The translations under genes and the position numbers were made by a program. The notes beneath the pieces were generated by a model, which was not told the DNA's origin, did not search any database, and saw only the letters and a list, made by a program, of their open reading frames with translations. Shown here in pieces: positions 17,527 to 26,847 of a DNA stretch of 54,758 nucleotides (its first letter is position 1; every line of letters begins with the position of its first letter). Origin of the DNA: an uncultured Opitutia bacterium (GTDB lineage: Bacteria; Verrucomicrobiota; Verrucomicrobiae; Opitutales; MB11C04); assembly GCA_913048545.1 (NCBI GenBank), contig CAJWWH010000001.1, positions 1 to 54,758 on the forward strand. Reading direction: 5' to 3'.

Positions 17527-18834
17527 TTAATGAACGAAATCAAGCGAGGTATTATGCGTAGACATAGATGATATTTTCTTCAAATCCAAAACACATTTAA
17601 CAAAATAATTTCCGCGGTCAGAGTAATTCTTAAAACAGTCAAAACTGGCAAATCCCGGACTAAACAAAATATCAGTCTTCTCGATAACTGCAGAAAATGC
17701 TTTGCTCACGGCTTCTTCAAGTGAATTACAAAAAGTACCTGGAAGACCGTTTGCTTGAAAAGCTTTGACCAAGCTCTTTCCACTTTCTCCAAAAAGAAAT
17801 GCTTTTTGAATAAGTGGTTTTAATTGATCAGCCAACCCGCCAACCATTCCTCCCTTCGAACGCCCACCTCCGATCCAAAATAAGTTTCCACTAAAATTTT
17901 TACACGCCGCAATTGCCGATAAAAAATTTGTTGATTTTGAATCATTCCAAAATGTTGCATTTCCAAAAGATTCAATTTTTTGGAGTCGGTGAGGTTCAGA
18001 TATATAAGAATTTACTGCCTGTAAAAATTGGTTCTGACTGATCCCCATACTGGAAGAAAATTCTCGGGCGATTGCCATATTTTCAGCCTGGGGATAGGTG
18101 GATAAAAAATGTTCCCTATTTACCCTCAGGGGCACCGTTTTATTCCGACGAATGATCTGGGTTTGAATGGGTAAATTGTGATTAATTTTGAGGGCAAAGC
18201 GGTGTACACTTTCACCAATCATAACCTGTCCAGTCTTTACTAATTCTAAAAGTTTTGCTTTCGCATAAAAGTACATTTCTTCTGTCCCATGATGATCAAT
18301 GTGATCCGAATCAAAATTGGTCCACAGAACACCTTCTGGCTTTAAATCCACCATGTCCTCTGCCTGAAATGAACTGGTTTCAAGGAATATTGTAGCATCC
18401 GAACCAAGTCCATCTGCTACTGCCTGACTTAAGGGTAAACCAACATTGCCCGCTGTTACGGCGGGTCTATTTACTGAGTTCCACAAATGTGTAAGGAAGG
18501 TTGCCAATGTGGTTTTCCCGTTTGTCCCAGTTACTGCAATAATTTTTGCATCCGTGAACTTGGACCCAAACTCGGTTTCAGAAATAACCTTCTTTCCGCA
18601 CTGTTGTGCAATTAATTTCCATGGATGATCTTTCTTAAACCCCGGACTGCATACTATAACTGAGCAACCACGTGCCTCCTCTTCCGTGAAGGCACGCCCT
18701 TGCTCGTCATAGGTCACATAATCCCACCTCAGTTGTTTTAACAGTGCCACAACTCCGTTTCCACTAATACCCGCGCCCAATATTGCAACAGGTTGCTGTT
18801 GCCATTGCTTCCAATTTTCACTGTCCCGCTTCAT
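17527..18834 (-). CDS. murD: UDP-N-acetylmuramoyl-L-alanine--D-glutamate ligase
   Basis: Cytoplasmic Mur ligase adding D-Glu. 435 aa. N-terminal Rossmann motif ILGAGISGNGVVALL, P-loop VTGTNGKTTLATFL, ETSSFQAEDM, TNFDSDHIDHHGTEEMY, the central PHRLQKIESFGNATFWNDSK and the C-terminal GGGRSKGGM are all MurD-like. The start ATG lies 1 bp after the mraY stop. The C-terminus is followed by 15 bp before the LysM gene, so it is clearly in the same transcription unit. Confidence 0.95.
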   Translation of the reverse strand: MKRDSENWKQWQQQPVAILGAGISGNGVVALLKQLRWDYVTYDEQGRAFTEEEARGCSVIVCSPGFKKDHPWKLIAQQCGKKVISETEFGSKFTDAKIIAVTGTNGKTTLATFLTHLWNSVNRPAVTAGNVGLPLSQAVADGLGSDATIFLETSSFQAEDMVDLKPEGVLWTNFDSDHIDHHGTEEMYFYAKAKLLELVKTGQVMIGESVHRFALKINHNLPIQTQIIRRNKTVPLRVNREHFLSTYPQAENMAIAREFSSSMGISQNQFLQAVNSYISEPHRLQKIESFGNATFWNDSKSTNFLSAIAACKNFSGNLFWIGGGRSKGGMVGGLADQLKPLIQKAFLFGESGKSLVKAFQANGLPGTFCNSLEEAVSKAFSAVIEKTDILFSPGFASFDCFKNYSDRGNYFVKCVLDLKKISSMSTHNTSLDFVH

Positions 18835-18835
18835 C

Positions 18836-19972
18836 CTATCTTAACTTCAGGGTTGCCAACCCGATAATTGCGAAAAGCAAAGATAATATCCAAAATCGAA
18901 TCACCACTTTTGTTTCCTTCCATCCCTTTAGTTCGAAATGATGATGGATGGGAGACATTAAAAAAATTCTTTTTCCACGGCTTTTGTACGAGACAACTTG
19001 TAAAATTACTGAACCAGCTTCCATTACAAAAATCCCCCCCACAATAATGAGAGTGAAAGGTTGATGCACCATCAGCGCGATAATCCCAACCAAACCTCCT
19101 ATCGCGAGGGAACCCGTGTCCCCCATAAACATCTCTGCGGGATGCGCATTGAACCATAAAAATGCGAGACTTCCTCCCAGCAGTGCTGCACAAACTACCG
19201 ATAATTCTCCGGTCCCAGGAACCCAGCTGATTCGCAGGTATTCTGAAATCACAAAATTTCCCGAAGCATAGGACATGATGCCATAGGTCAAAGCCACTGT
19301 GACTGTGCATCCAATTGCCAGTCCATCTAAACCGTCGGTCAAATTGATTGCGTTGCTTGAACCAGTAAGCGTGAAAAGAAAGAGCACGAATGCAACCAAT
19401 ACTGGCATCGAGGAAAGAAGCACATCTTTGTAAAACGGAATCCACAGTTCGAGCATTTTGGTGGGACTTCCAACCGCTTTTTCCTGCACCCCTGTTAATA
19501 TCCCACCCAATGGACCGAGCAACAGGGCAAGCGCTATCGCTGTGGCCAAGAGCTGTCCGAGTAGTTTGTAGCGCCCGGGTAAGCCCTTGCTGTTTTTTTT
19601 TGAAATTTTCAAGTAATCGTCTGTAAACCCAATGCAGGTTAAAATTATGTAAACGCACATTGCAGTAACTACATAAATGTTTGGTTCCGCCCATAAGATT
19701 GTTGAAAAAAGAACCGAACCAAATATCAAAAGTCCTCCCATTGTCGGAGTTTTTGCCTTGGCTTGATGTAATTGAGCGAGTTCCCCCACTTCGTCTTTGT
19801 CCCGAAAAGCTTGCTTGGCACCAAATGATTGCAAGGCGGAAATAAGTTTTGGTCCAAGTACGAAACCAAATATTAGTGCTGTGATTCCGGCAAGAATCGA
19901 ACGAATCGATATAAACTGAAACAAACGGAGGGGACCCAGCCAATCCTCCCCAAATTGAAGATAGCTCAGCAT
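18836..19972 (-). CDS. mraY: Phospho-N-acetylmuramoyl-pentapeptide transferase MraY
   Basis: Polytopic inner-membrane enzyme that transfers phospho-MurNAc-pentapeptide to undecaprenyl phosphate to make lipid I. 378 aa with about ten helices. Diagnostic motifs: QAKAKTPTMGGLLI, the catalytic Asp pair in GFTDDYLK, NAINLTDGLDGLA, the metal-binding Asp in FMGDTGSLAIGG, and MSPIHHHFELKGW with the HHH loop. The start overlaps murF by 7 bp. A second long frame runs across the same DNA on the same strand (18831-19994) but shows no family motifs. Confidence 0.97.
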   Translation of the reverse strand: MLSYLQFGEDWLGPLRLFQFISIRSILAGITALIFGFVLGPKLISALQSFGAKQAFRDKDEVGELAQLHQAKAKTPTMGGLLIFGSVLFSTILWAEPNIYVVTAMCVYIILTCIGFTDDYLKISKKNSKGLPGRYKLLGQLLATAIALALLLGPLGGILTGVQEKAVGSPTKMLELWIPFYKDVLLSSMPVLVAFVLFLFTLTGSSNAINLTDGLDGLAIGCTVTVALTYGIMSYASGNFVISEYLRISWVPGTGELSVVCAALLGGSLAFLWFNAHPAEMFMGDTGSLAIGGLVGIIALMVHQPFTLIIVGGIFVMEAGSVILQVVSYKSRGKRIFLMSPIHHHFELKGWKETKVVIRFWILSLLFAIIGLATLKLR

Positions 19973-21387
19973 TTTTCATTTCTCTCCGCCTCATCCTCCT
20001 GAACGGCCCAACTGGGAAGTAATTTTTCTAATTCATACGATCGGCTACCCTTAAACAGAACCACTCCGTCAAAATCCTCTACAACTGAAATGGCATCAAT
20101 CATTTCGTGCAAGACCATAATCTGGTTCTCGGAACACCCGTTTTCAAGTAATGAGGGAGCCATCCAGGCAGCTTTTTCGCCTATCAATATTACCAAATCA
20201 CTATCTTCGAGCTGGATACAACCTCCCACTTCTTCATGCAATTCAGGACCTCGGTCCCCCAATTCTTCCATTCCGGCAAGAACATATAACTTCGGTTCCT
20301 GTGCAAACCTTGTTCTAAAGAAATCAATTGAATCTTTCATTGATTCTGGATTGGCATTGTAACAGTCAACCAAATAGGAACGCCCCCGGCCTTGAAAGTG
20401 TCTTCCTCTCAAGGCCGAAGGGCGAAATTGGGGTAGGCGTTCAGAAATTTCTTCGACAGAAACACCGAGCTCTAATGCGGCTAACACTGCAAGTGCGGCA
20501 TTTCTTCCCATTCCCTTAGATAACAAGGGCACGGGAAAGCAAAGAGATGGGGACCCGCGCCGCCAAAGCCTTAGCAACGACGAGTCCCCGATCTTGTTTG
20601 TTTCAGTCCAAATGGAATAAAAGACTTCATTAAATTCTAGCTCTCTTTGCGGTTCACCTTCACGAAGCACGATTGTACCCTCACCTTTTTCATACCGATT
20701 TAAAAACTTTTCATATTTTAAACAGTCTTCCGGGAATATCACCGTTCGTACATCAGAGGTTTGTGAAAATAATTCCGCTTTTTCAGATGCGATTTTTTCA
20801 ATTGTTTCCAATCCCTCCAAATGAGACGGTGCAATTACAGTCACCACAACCAAATCCGGGGAAATTGTTTTCGCAAGCATTGACATCTCTCCAATCTGAT
20901 TGATTCCCGCCTCAACCACTGCATATTCATGTTTCCCGTTATCGCATCGTAAGAGGGTCAGAGGGACTCCCAAATGATTATTGAAATTCCCCTCTGTGCA
21001 TAGTGCCTTGTCATCACCAAGTAGTAAACCGAGGGTGTCTTTGGTTGATGTTTTTCCGCAACTTCCGGTAATTCCTACAACCGAGCCCTTAAATTTTTTG
21101 CGATGCTTATGGGCAATATCGTGAAATGCAATGAGTGAATCCTTTACCAATAACTGGGGTAAGGGAACATTCAGTTTTACCCGTTCTACAATACTGCCAG
21201 AAGCACCGTTTTCCTTTGCAGAAATCAAAAAATCATGTCCATCCCGCTCTGCGGAGATTGCCACGAATAATTCGCCTGAATTTATTGTTCTGCTATCAAT
21301 TGAAAATCCAGAAACTGATTCGATTGGCTTTTCTTTCCATGTCCCGCAGGACCAATTTTCCAATTCATCTGGATCGAAAATTGCCAT
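19966..21387 (-). CDS. murF: UDP-MurNAc-tripeptide--D-alanyl-D-alanine ligase
   Basis: Cytoplasmic Mur ligase that adds the D-Ala-D-Ala dipeptide made by Ddl. 473 aa. Visible: the N-terminal uridine-binding region (FSIDSRTINSGELFVAI), P-loop GITGSCGKTSTKD, FNNHLGVPLTLL, VEAGINQIGEM, and YNANPESMKDSIDFF in the C-terminal part, all MurF-specific. Its ATG overlaps the murE stop by one base (TAATG), so translation is probably coupled. Confidence 0.96.
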   Translation of the reverse strand: MAIFDPDELENWSCGTWKEKPIESVSGFSIDSRTINSGELFVAISAERDGHDFLISAKENGASGSIVERVKLNVPLPQLLVKDSLIAFHDIAHKHRKKFKGSVVGITGSCGKTSTKDTLGLLLGDDKALCTEGNFNNHLGVPLTLLRCDNGKHEYAVVEAGINQIGEMSMLAKTISPDLVVVTVIAPSHLEGLETIEKIASEKAELFSQTSDVRTVIFPEDCLKYEKFLNRYEKGEGTIVLREGEPQRELEFNEVFYSIWTETNKIGDSSLLRLWRRGSPSLCFPVPLLSKGMGRNAALAVLAALELGVSVEEISERLPQFRPSALRGRHFQGRGRSYLVDCYNANPESMKDSIDFFRTRFAQEPKLYVLAGMEELGDRGPELHEEVGGCIQLEDSDLVILIGEKAAWMAPSLLENGCSENQIMVLHEMIDAISVVEDFDGVVLFKGSRSYELEKLLPSWAVQEDEAERNEKC

Positions 21388-22925
21388 TACACAGCCAACT
21401 GTTTTGCGCTCAATAATTCACCAGCCACTATCCGGTCATCAAAAGGAATTGCGGTGTACTGGACTTCCTGGAAAGTCTCATGCCCTTTTCCTGCAATTAA
21501 AACACAATCTTCCCCCTGGGCTGTATCCAAAGCCATGCTGATTGCTCTTCTTCGGTCATCGACAAAGTAAACTTTTGAACTCTTCGATATACCCTTACGC
21601 ATATCGTTAAAAATACTGTCCTGGTGCTCAGTTCTTGGGTTATCAGAAGTTGCCCAGACTTTATCGGCACCCGCACAGGCAACTTTGGTCATTTCCAATC
21701 TTTTTCCTTTATCTCGGTCACCACCACATCCAAATACCAAATGCAGTTTGCCCTTGGTGCACTCGCGTAACATACTTAGTGCATTCCTCAGTGCGTCGGG
21801 GGTATGAGCATAATCAACCACCACCTTGTATCCCTGTCCCCGATCCACGGATTCCATACGCCCATCAACTCCTGAGAAACCGTTTATTTTATGGATTGCC
21901 TTGGATACATCTTTTCCGAGTGCATGAACGATAGCAAATGCGGCCAGAACATTCATTATGTTATACCTTCCTAGCAACGGACTTGAAACCACTGTAGATC
22001 CAAACGGACCTTCCAAAATAAATTCTGAACCAACGGAGGAAAGTGAAATGTTTTTTGCCCTGAATGTACTAAGCTCATTTTCACCGAATGATAATATATG
22101 CACCTGAGGCGGTAATTCATTCATTAATCTTTTACCGTATGGACAGTCAGCGTTTATTACCGCAACTTTTGGCAGAGAACCATTTTCGCCATTAAATATC
22201 TTTCGTTTTTCACAAAAATAATTTTCCATATTTCCATGATAATCTAGATGATCTCGGGTGAGGTTTAGAAATACCGCCACTTCCATATTCATCTCAGCCA
22301 CCCTGCTCTGATGGATGCCGTGAGAACTCACCTCCATAACTGCTTCTGAACATCCAGCCGCAAGCATACTTCGTAGTAATGGATAAATGTCAGAAGCTTC
22401 AGGAGTAGTCTTAAAAGAAGGGACATCCCGGTCACCAAGGTGATATTTTACTGTCCCAATAAGACCGACCGGTCGGCCTGCTCTTTCCAAAAGATGTCGT
22501 GCTAAAGTGGTAACAGTTGTTTTTCCATTTGTCCCGGTTACCCCAATTACATTGAGTGTCTTATCCGGTGATCCGTGATACCTTTTGGCAAATTTAGCCA
22601 ATGCCAGTCTAGGGTTTTCAGTCTGTACAGAGGTTATACCGTGGGGAAGATCAATATCTTCCCTATTTGAGATAATTGTTTTAGCTCCACGACTGATGGC
22701 TTCCTCTAAAAAGTTATTTCCATCCGTACGCTGTCCTGGAATGGCAAAAAACGCGGAACCTGGTATTACTCTCCGGCTGTCCGTGATTAAATCGGTTATT
22801 TTTGTACTTAAACTACCTTGTGCTACATTTACATTCTTATCAGATAGATCTTTTAACATGCTCACCCTACCCAACCGATTATGAATATCTTTCAAAGATT
22901 GAATTTTTTCTTTTTTACTTTTCAT
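21387..22925 (-). CDS. murE: UDP-MurNAc-L-Ala-D-Glu--meso-diaminopimelate ligase
   Basis: Adds the third stem-peptide residue. 512 aa. N-terminal uridine site (TDSRRVIPGSAFFAIPG), P-loop GVTGTNGKTTVTTLARHLL, NLTRDHLDYHG (the carbamylated-Lys region follows), VDYAHTPDALRN, GCGGDRDKGKR, and TSDNPRTEHQD. The Asp-Asn-Pro-Arg motif is the known determinant for meso-diaminopimelate rather than lysine, so the wall is DAP-type. The gene is 18 bp downstream of ftsI and overlaps murF by one base. Confidence 0.97.
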   Translation of the reverse strand: MKSKKEKIQSLKDIHNRLGRVSMLKDLSDKNVNVAQGSLSTKITDLITDSRRVIPGSAFFAIPGQRTDGNNFLEEAISRGAKTIISNREDIDLPHGITSVQTENPRLALAKFAKRYHGSPDKTLNVIGVTGTNGKTTVTTLARHLLERAGRPVGLIGTVKYHLGDRDVPSFKTTPEASDIYPLLRSMLAAGCSEAVMEVSSHGIHQSRVAEMNMEVAVFLNLTRDHLDYHGNMENYFCEKRKIFNGENGSLPKVAVINADCPYGKRLMNELPPQVHILSFGENELSTFRAKNISLSSVGSEFILEGPFGSTVVSSPLLGRYNIMNVLAAFAIVHALGKDVSKAIHKINGFSGVDGRMESVDRGQGYKVVVDYAHTPDALRNALSMLRECTKGKLHLVFGCGGDRDKGKRLEMTKVACAGADKVWATSDNPRTEHQDSIFNDMRKGISKSSKVYFVDDRRRAISMALDTAQGEDCVLIAGKGHETFQEVQYTAIPFDDRIVAGELLSAKQLAV

Positions 22926-22943
22926 AAATGTTATTACCGGAGA

Positions 22944-24740
22944 TCAAAGTGCCTCTTTATTTAAGATTAAATTGGAGGCTATATTTACCTCTTTTTTATT
23001 AGGCTCGATACCCAAGTAACTGATTATTTGTTTAGCTACATTTTGGAATGCAGGTGCGGCCACGCTTCCTCCATAACCAAGCATGCCATTTTTCATCTTT
23101 GCTTCATCGACCACAACCGTTATTACAATTCTCGGTTTATGTGCCGGAAAAAAACCAACAAATGAACCTACATGATGATTCCTCGAATATTTTCCATCTA
23201 CTAGTTTTTGTGTAGTTCCAGTTTTTCCCGCCACATTGAATCCCTCTACTCTTGCTTTTTTTGCTGTTCCCTCATTAGAAACGACACTGACGAGCATTTT
23301 GGTTAGTGAGGATGCGACATCATTGTCAACCACCCGCCTTACCGCTTTTGCGTTAAAAGGAGTAACGGTTTTCCCCTCTTCATCAAACACTCGATTGATA
23401 AATTTTGGCTTCATCAATACCCCACCATTTGCAACTGCTGACATTGCCGTGTGCACTTGCATCGGAGTTGCACTTACCGCATGCCCCATGGGCAGACGCG
23501 TGATAGTTAGCCCGTCCCAATTTTTCGGATGATGAAGCACACCTTTTCGTTCACCTCCAATTCCAAAATTTGTTTTCTCCCCAAATCCAAATGCCCTGCA
23601 ATACTCATACAGCCTTTGAGATCCAAGTAAGATTCCTAGCTGTGCCGCACCACGATTACTTGATTTTTGAACCACTTTTTTAACACTTATCCTACCCAGC
23701 GGATGATGATCTCCGGGTAATCTCATCCGTCTGGAACCTCGTTGAACAGAAGAAACCGAACAATCAATTATATCATCCGGAGATATAATTCCATCATTCA
23801 TACATCCGCTTACCGCTACTATTTTAAAGGTTGAGCCCGGCTCGTAAAGATCTGAGAGTGCCCGGTTTCTCTGACTCGATAATTCTGATTTATTATAAAA
23901 ATTTGGGTCAAAATCAGGAACATTTGCCAGTGCAAGAATATTTCCGGTACGAGGTTCACTTACAATCATACTCGCGCTCAAGGGATTATATTCTTCTACA
24001 ATTCTGGCTAGTTCTTTTTGAACCATATCCTGAATCATCCAATCGATGCTTAGCTCAACATTAAGCCCGTTTTGAGGAGAAACTTCAAGAATTCTATGTT
24101 CTGGCATTTCCTTCCTTTTCCCATCCTTTTCACTCTCTTTCCATCCGTCCTGACCTTTTAAATAATAATTTGCGAATCTTTCCACACCCATCGTCGCCAG
24201 TCCCTCTTTGTTTAAATATCCAAGTAAATGACTTCCCAATCGATTCCCTGGATACAATCTTGAATGCTTGTAATTTCCATACACACCGCCCATTTTTAAC
24301 GACTGAATTTCCCTGTATGTACTCTCATCCACTTCTCCTTTTAACTTAACCCAGCGGATTTTTTTAATCTCACCCTCAAACTCAGTGCCTTTTTTGATTT
24401 TTTTTGAAGCCGCAATTTCAATCTCCTCTAGCGGTATATCCAGCAACTGCGAAAGCTCGGCAAATTTCTTGTAGTCGTCCTCCCCCACTGAGTATGGATC
24501 CATGCCCACATTAACTACTGAGCGGGTAGTCGCCAAAAGATTACCCTTTCGATCAACGATGTCTCCCCGCCTTGCCTTGAGTGTGACAAAGTTTTTTCGC
24601 GCACTTTGAGCAAATTGCGAAAAGTCACTCGACTTGAACACCTGAAGGTAAACCAACCGTCCCCCCAGCGAACAAAAGGTTATAGAAATAGCAAAAAAGA
24701 CAAGGTAGAATCGAAAAGGAGAAATAAAAACACTCTTCAT
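22944..24740 (-). CDS. ftsI: Septal transpeptidase FtsI / PBP3 (class B penicillin-binding protein)
   Basis: Bitopic transpeptidase that cross-links septal peptidoglycan with FtsW. About 598 aa from the ATG at 24740, which lies one base after the ftsL-like stop. An in-frame start at 24791 would add 17 residues overlapping that gene and looks less likely. One membrane helix near the N-terminus (FYLVFFAISITFCSLGGRLVYL), then the PBP dimer domain (RRGDIVDRKGNLLA). The transpeptidase domain has S-x-x-K in EPGSTFKIVAVS, S-x-N in QKSSNRGAAQ and KTG in VAGKTGTTQ, all intact. The C-terminal PASTA domains found in Gram-positive and spore homologues are absent. Confidence 0.95.
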   Translation of the reverse strand: MKSVFISPFRFYLVFFAISITFCSLGGRLVYLQVFKSSDFSQFAQSARKNFVTLKARRGDIVDRKGNLLATTRSVVNVGMDPYSVGEDDYKKFAELSQLLDIPLEEIEIAASKKIKKGTEFEGEIKKIRWVKLKGEVDESTYREIQSLKMGGVYGNYKHSRLYPGNRLGSHLLGYLNKEGLATMGVERFANYYLKGQDGWKESEKDGKRKEMPEHRILEVSPQNGLNVELSIDWMIQDMVQKELARIVEEYNPLSASMIVSEPRTGNILALANVPDFDPNFYNKSELSSQRNRALSDLYEPGSTFKIVAVSGCMNDGIISPDDIIDCSVSSVQRGSRRMRLPGDHHPLGRISVKKVVQKSSNRGAAQLGILLGSQRLYEYCRAFGFGEKTNFGIGGERKGVLHHPKNWDGLTITRLPMGHAVSATPMQVHTAMSAVANGGVLMKPKFINRVFDEEGKTVTPFNAKAVRRVVDNDVASSLTKMLVSVVSNEGTAKKARVEGFNVAGKTGTTQKLVDGKYSRNHHVGSFVGFFPAHKPRIVITVVVDEAKMKNGMLGYGGSVAAPAFQNVAKQIISYLGIEPNKKEVNIASNLILNKEAL

Positions 24741-24741
24741 T

Positions 24742-25107
24742 TTACCGCGTCCCGGCAAATTCTCCCCGAATCTTATAACCCCTATTTTCAACCTCTCTCA
24801 ATCGGTGGGTCATATCCAAATTGGAAATATGATAAGTATTTCTCGCAGGCGGCATGAGAAGCCTGCCTTCTACCATAACTGCAAGCGAAGAGGGTCGCAG
24901 TGACTTTGAGCGCTGCCCCCTTAACTGGGCTACCTCACGACCCACAATTTCCATCTCCCCCTCAAGTTGACCACAATTTCTGGCCACGGAAGAGATTTCC
25001 ATACGAAGCCAAACAATGGACAAAGCACCCCCCCCGAAAAAAAATAATAGGGCCAAAGCAATAATAAATATATACCCGTTTACTCCTTTTCCTTTCAGAT
25101 TAATCAT
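24742..25107 (-). CDS. ftsL: FtsL-like bitopic division protein
   Basis: 121 aa with one strong membrane helix (~13-35, YIFIIALALLFFFGGGALSIV), then a short helical, Glu/Arg-rich segment (~36-65) that could form the FtsL-type coiled coil. FtsL is too divergent to recognise by sequence. The call rests on size, topology and the position between rsmH and ftsI, which is its place in most dcw clusters. The start overlaps the rsmH stop by 4 bp. In other bacteria FtsL works with FtsB and FtsQ to activate FtsWI. Confidence 0.75.
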   Translation of the reverse strand: MINLKGKGVNGYIFIIALALLFFFGGGALSIVWLRMEISSVARNCGQLEGEMEIVGREVAQLRGQRSKSLRPSSLAVMVEGRLLMPPARNTYHISNLDMTHRLREVENRGYKIRGEFAGTR

Positions 25108-26036
25108 AAGCTGGGCTGCTCCAGTTTTTTCAAAACTCGCAGTCGCGCCGAGCGACTTCTTGGATTATTTTCAACCTCCTCGACTGAAGGAGAAATTATT
25201 TTTGTATTGAGCATTTCCGCACAGACTTTTCGCTCGTCAAGAACACTTCTGTCCCAACGACTAACTGGACGACCCGCCATTTTCCTCATAAACCTTTTAA
25301 CCATCCTATCCTCAAGGGAGTGGAAAGATATAACCGCGAGTACCCCACCCACCTTCAACGCACGGAAAGCCTTGGGCAATGTCATCGCAAGCGCCTCCAT
25401 CTCCCCGTTTATAGCAATCCGTATACCCTGAAATGTCTTTGTGGCCGGATGAATTCTCTGCCTCACCCTTAAGCCACCAACTGCCCCGGCCACCAGTTCA
25501 GCCGCACTCATTGTCCTCTGGAGCACACCCGTACCCCTCGCTTCAAGGATTGCGTTTACTACGCGACTCCACCGTCGCTCTTCACCGTACTCCCGTACGG
25601 CCCGCACCAGTGACTCACGCGATGCGGTTTCAAGAAAATCCGCCGCACTCTGACCCACCCTCGGATCCAAGCGCATATCTATCGGTGCATCCAATCTAAA
25701 TGAAAAGCCCTTCAATGGCTCCATTAATTGAAAGGACGAAATCCCTAAATCCATAAGGATACCGTCAAAATCTTCAGCGGATGAAACTTCATCCATTTTC
25801 TGAAAACTTAAATCATGAAAAGTGAATCGCTCGCCAAAGAGGCTGGCTGTTTTCTCGGAACGGGTGCCCGCATCAGGGTCACAATCAAACGAAACCAGTT
25901 CCGTTTCTTCATTTGCCCCCAAAATTGCCTCGGAATGACCACCTCCCCCATAAGTAAGATCTGCATATCGCCCCCCCTTTTCAGGCTGAAGAAAGCCCAA
26001 GCTTTCCTCAAGTAAAACTGGGACATGCTTTACCAT
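25104..26036 (-). CDS. rsmH: 16S rRNA (cytosine1402-N4)-methyltransferase RsmH
   Basis: SAM-dependent methyltransferase acting on C1402 of 16S rRNA in the decoding centre. About 310 aa from the ATG at 26036, which places the canonical opening KHVPVLLEESL at the N-terminus. An upstream in-frame start at 26075 would add 13 atypical residues. Motifs: DLTYGGGGHSEAIL (SAM site), GILMDLGISSFQL, MRLDPRVGQSAADFL, RIHPATKTFQGIRIAIN, ISFHSLEDRMVKRF and the final RSARLRVL. It is the second gene of the cluster, about 200 bp downstream of mraZ; I see no gene in that spacer. Confidence 0.96.
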   Translation of the reverse strand: MVKHVPVLLEESLGFLQPEKGGRYADLTYGGGGHSEAILGANEETELVSFDCDPDAGTRSEKTASLFGERFTFHDLSFQKMDEVSSAEDFDGILMDLGISSFQLMEPLKGFSFRLDAPIDMRLDPRVGQSAADFLETASRESLVRAVREYGEERRWSRVVNAILEARGTGVLQRTMSAAELVAGAVGGLRVRQRIHPATKTFQGIRIAINGEMEALAMTLPKAFRALKVGGVLAVISFHSLEDRMVKRFMRKMAGRPVSRWDRSVLDERKVCAEMLNTKIISPSVEEVENNPRSRSARLRVLKKLEQPSL

Positions 26037-26237
26037 GGAGGGGGAACATACAAATTCAACAGCACCACAATACATCGGAAAAAACCAACCCCCTCAATTG
26101 TACCTTCGAACGCACCGAATAGTTTTGCCTCAACAATTCACCAAAAAGAGAAACGCGAAGGAATTGGGGCAGTTCAACACAGACTCCCTTAATGTGAGTA
26201 ACCACCCTAAAAGTTACCCACTGAATGTGTTTTAGAA

Positions 26238-26684
26238 TCATAACCCCAACTCCTTCATCGCATCAAAAATATTTCTATCATCAGTCTGGGCACGCTTGCT
26301 GTATTTCGATTCAGACCAGATTGCAAAAGCGGAAAAATTTCCCACAAGCACGGCTTTTCCGCTAATTCCAGCATGCTCTAAAAGCTTGTCGTTTAAATTA
26401 ATTCGACCCTGCTTGTCACAGCCAAATGAATCGGCCTTCGAAAACAACTCCATTAGTAAAGCTTGAGCCCGGACATCACTAAGACTTGCCGCCGCGACTT
26501 TCTCTTCCAAGCGGGAAACCATTTTTGGAGGATAAACGGTTATATATCCCGATGGATTCGGTAAAGCCAGATATGTGTTATCCCCTCCGGAGATCCTCCA
26601 TTTAGACGGAATGGTTACACGCCCCTTCGAGTCGAGTGCATGTATAAACTCTCCGACAAAATAGGTTGTGTTATCTTCCGCCAT
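26238..26684 (-). CDS. mraZ: Transcriptional regulator MraZ
   Basis: DNA-binding regulator of its own dcw operon. 148 aa, the usual length. It has two SpoVT/AbrB-like half-domains, each with the D-x-x-x-R signature: LDSKGRVTIP (D18, R22) and CDKQGRINL (D90, R94). In E. coli and Mycoplasma MraZ binds repeated TGGG boxes upstream of its own gene. A striking array of five such boxes lies directly upstream here (26703-26745). It heads the operon and is divergent from tlyA. Confidence 0.97.
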   Translation of the reverse strand: MAEDNTTYFVGEFIHALDSKGRVTIPSKWRISGGDNTYLALPNPSGYITVYPPKMVSRLEEKVAAASLSDVRAQALLMELFSKADSFGCDKQGRINLNDKLLEHAGISGKAVLVGNFSAFAIWSESKYSKRAQTDDRNIFDAMKELGL

Positions 26685-26702
26685 TATTAATCCAATTTTT
26701 AT

Positions 26703-26745
26703 CCACTAAATTCCATTCCTACCCATTTCTTGCCATTTTAACCCA
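26703..26745 (-). promoter_or_regulatory. MraZ box array: five TGG repeats at exact 10-bp spacing
   Basis: On the minus strand the boxes read TGGGT, TGGCA, TGGGT, TGGAA and TGGAT. Their TGG cores are complementary to CCA at 26743, 26733, 26723, 26713 and 26703, each separated by five A/T-rich or mixed bases. A sixth, imperfect core at 26692 is off register by one base. The array begins 19 bp upstream of the mraZ ATG. Known MraZ operators are TGGG-type repeats with 5-nt spacers upstream of mraZ, so this is very likely the autoregulatory operator. A -35-like TTGACC lies just upstream (26755-26750), which would place the boxes across the promoter, but no good -10 is obvious. Confidence 0.85.
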
Positions 26746-26847
26746 CTATGGTCAAGTTTTTTTTATATTTTTTTATTTTTTGCGAGATTTACGGTTCACA
26801 TTTCGTTTTAATTCCCCTACCACCAACAGATGAATTTTTACTTCTAA

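Noticed and set aside
18831..19994. A second long open frame (387 codons) across mraY on the same strand
   Set aside because: Its translation is low-complexity in character and has no family motifs, while the mraY frame carries all catalytic motifs. It is a frame shadow.
26037..26237. Small gene (61 codons) in the mraZ-rsmH spacer
   Set aside because: No motif, no hydrophobic or charged pattern, and atypical composition; more likely an untranslated spacer.
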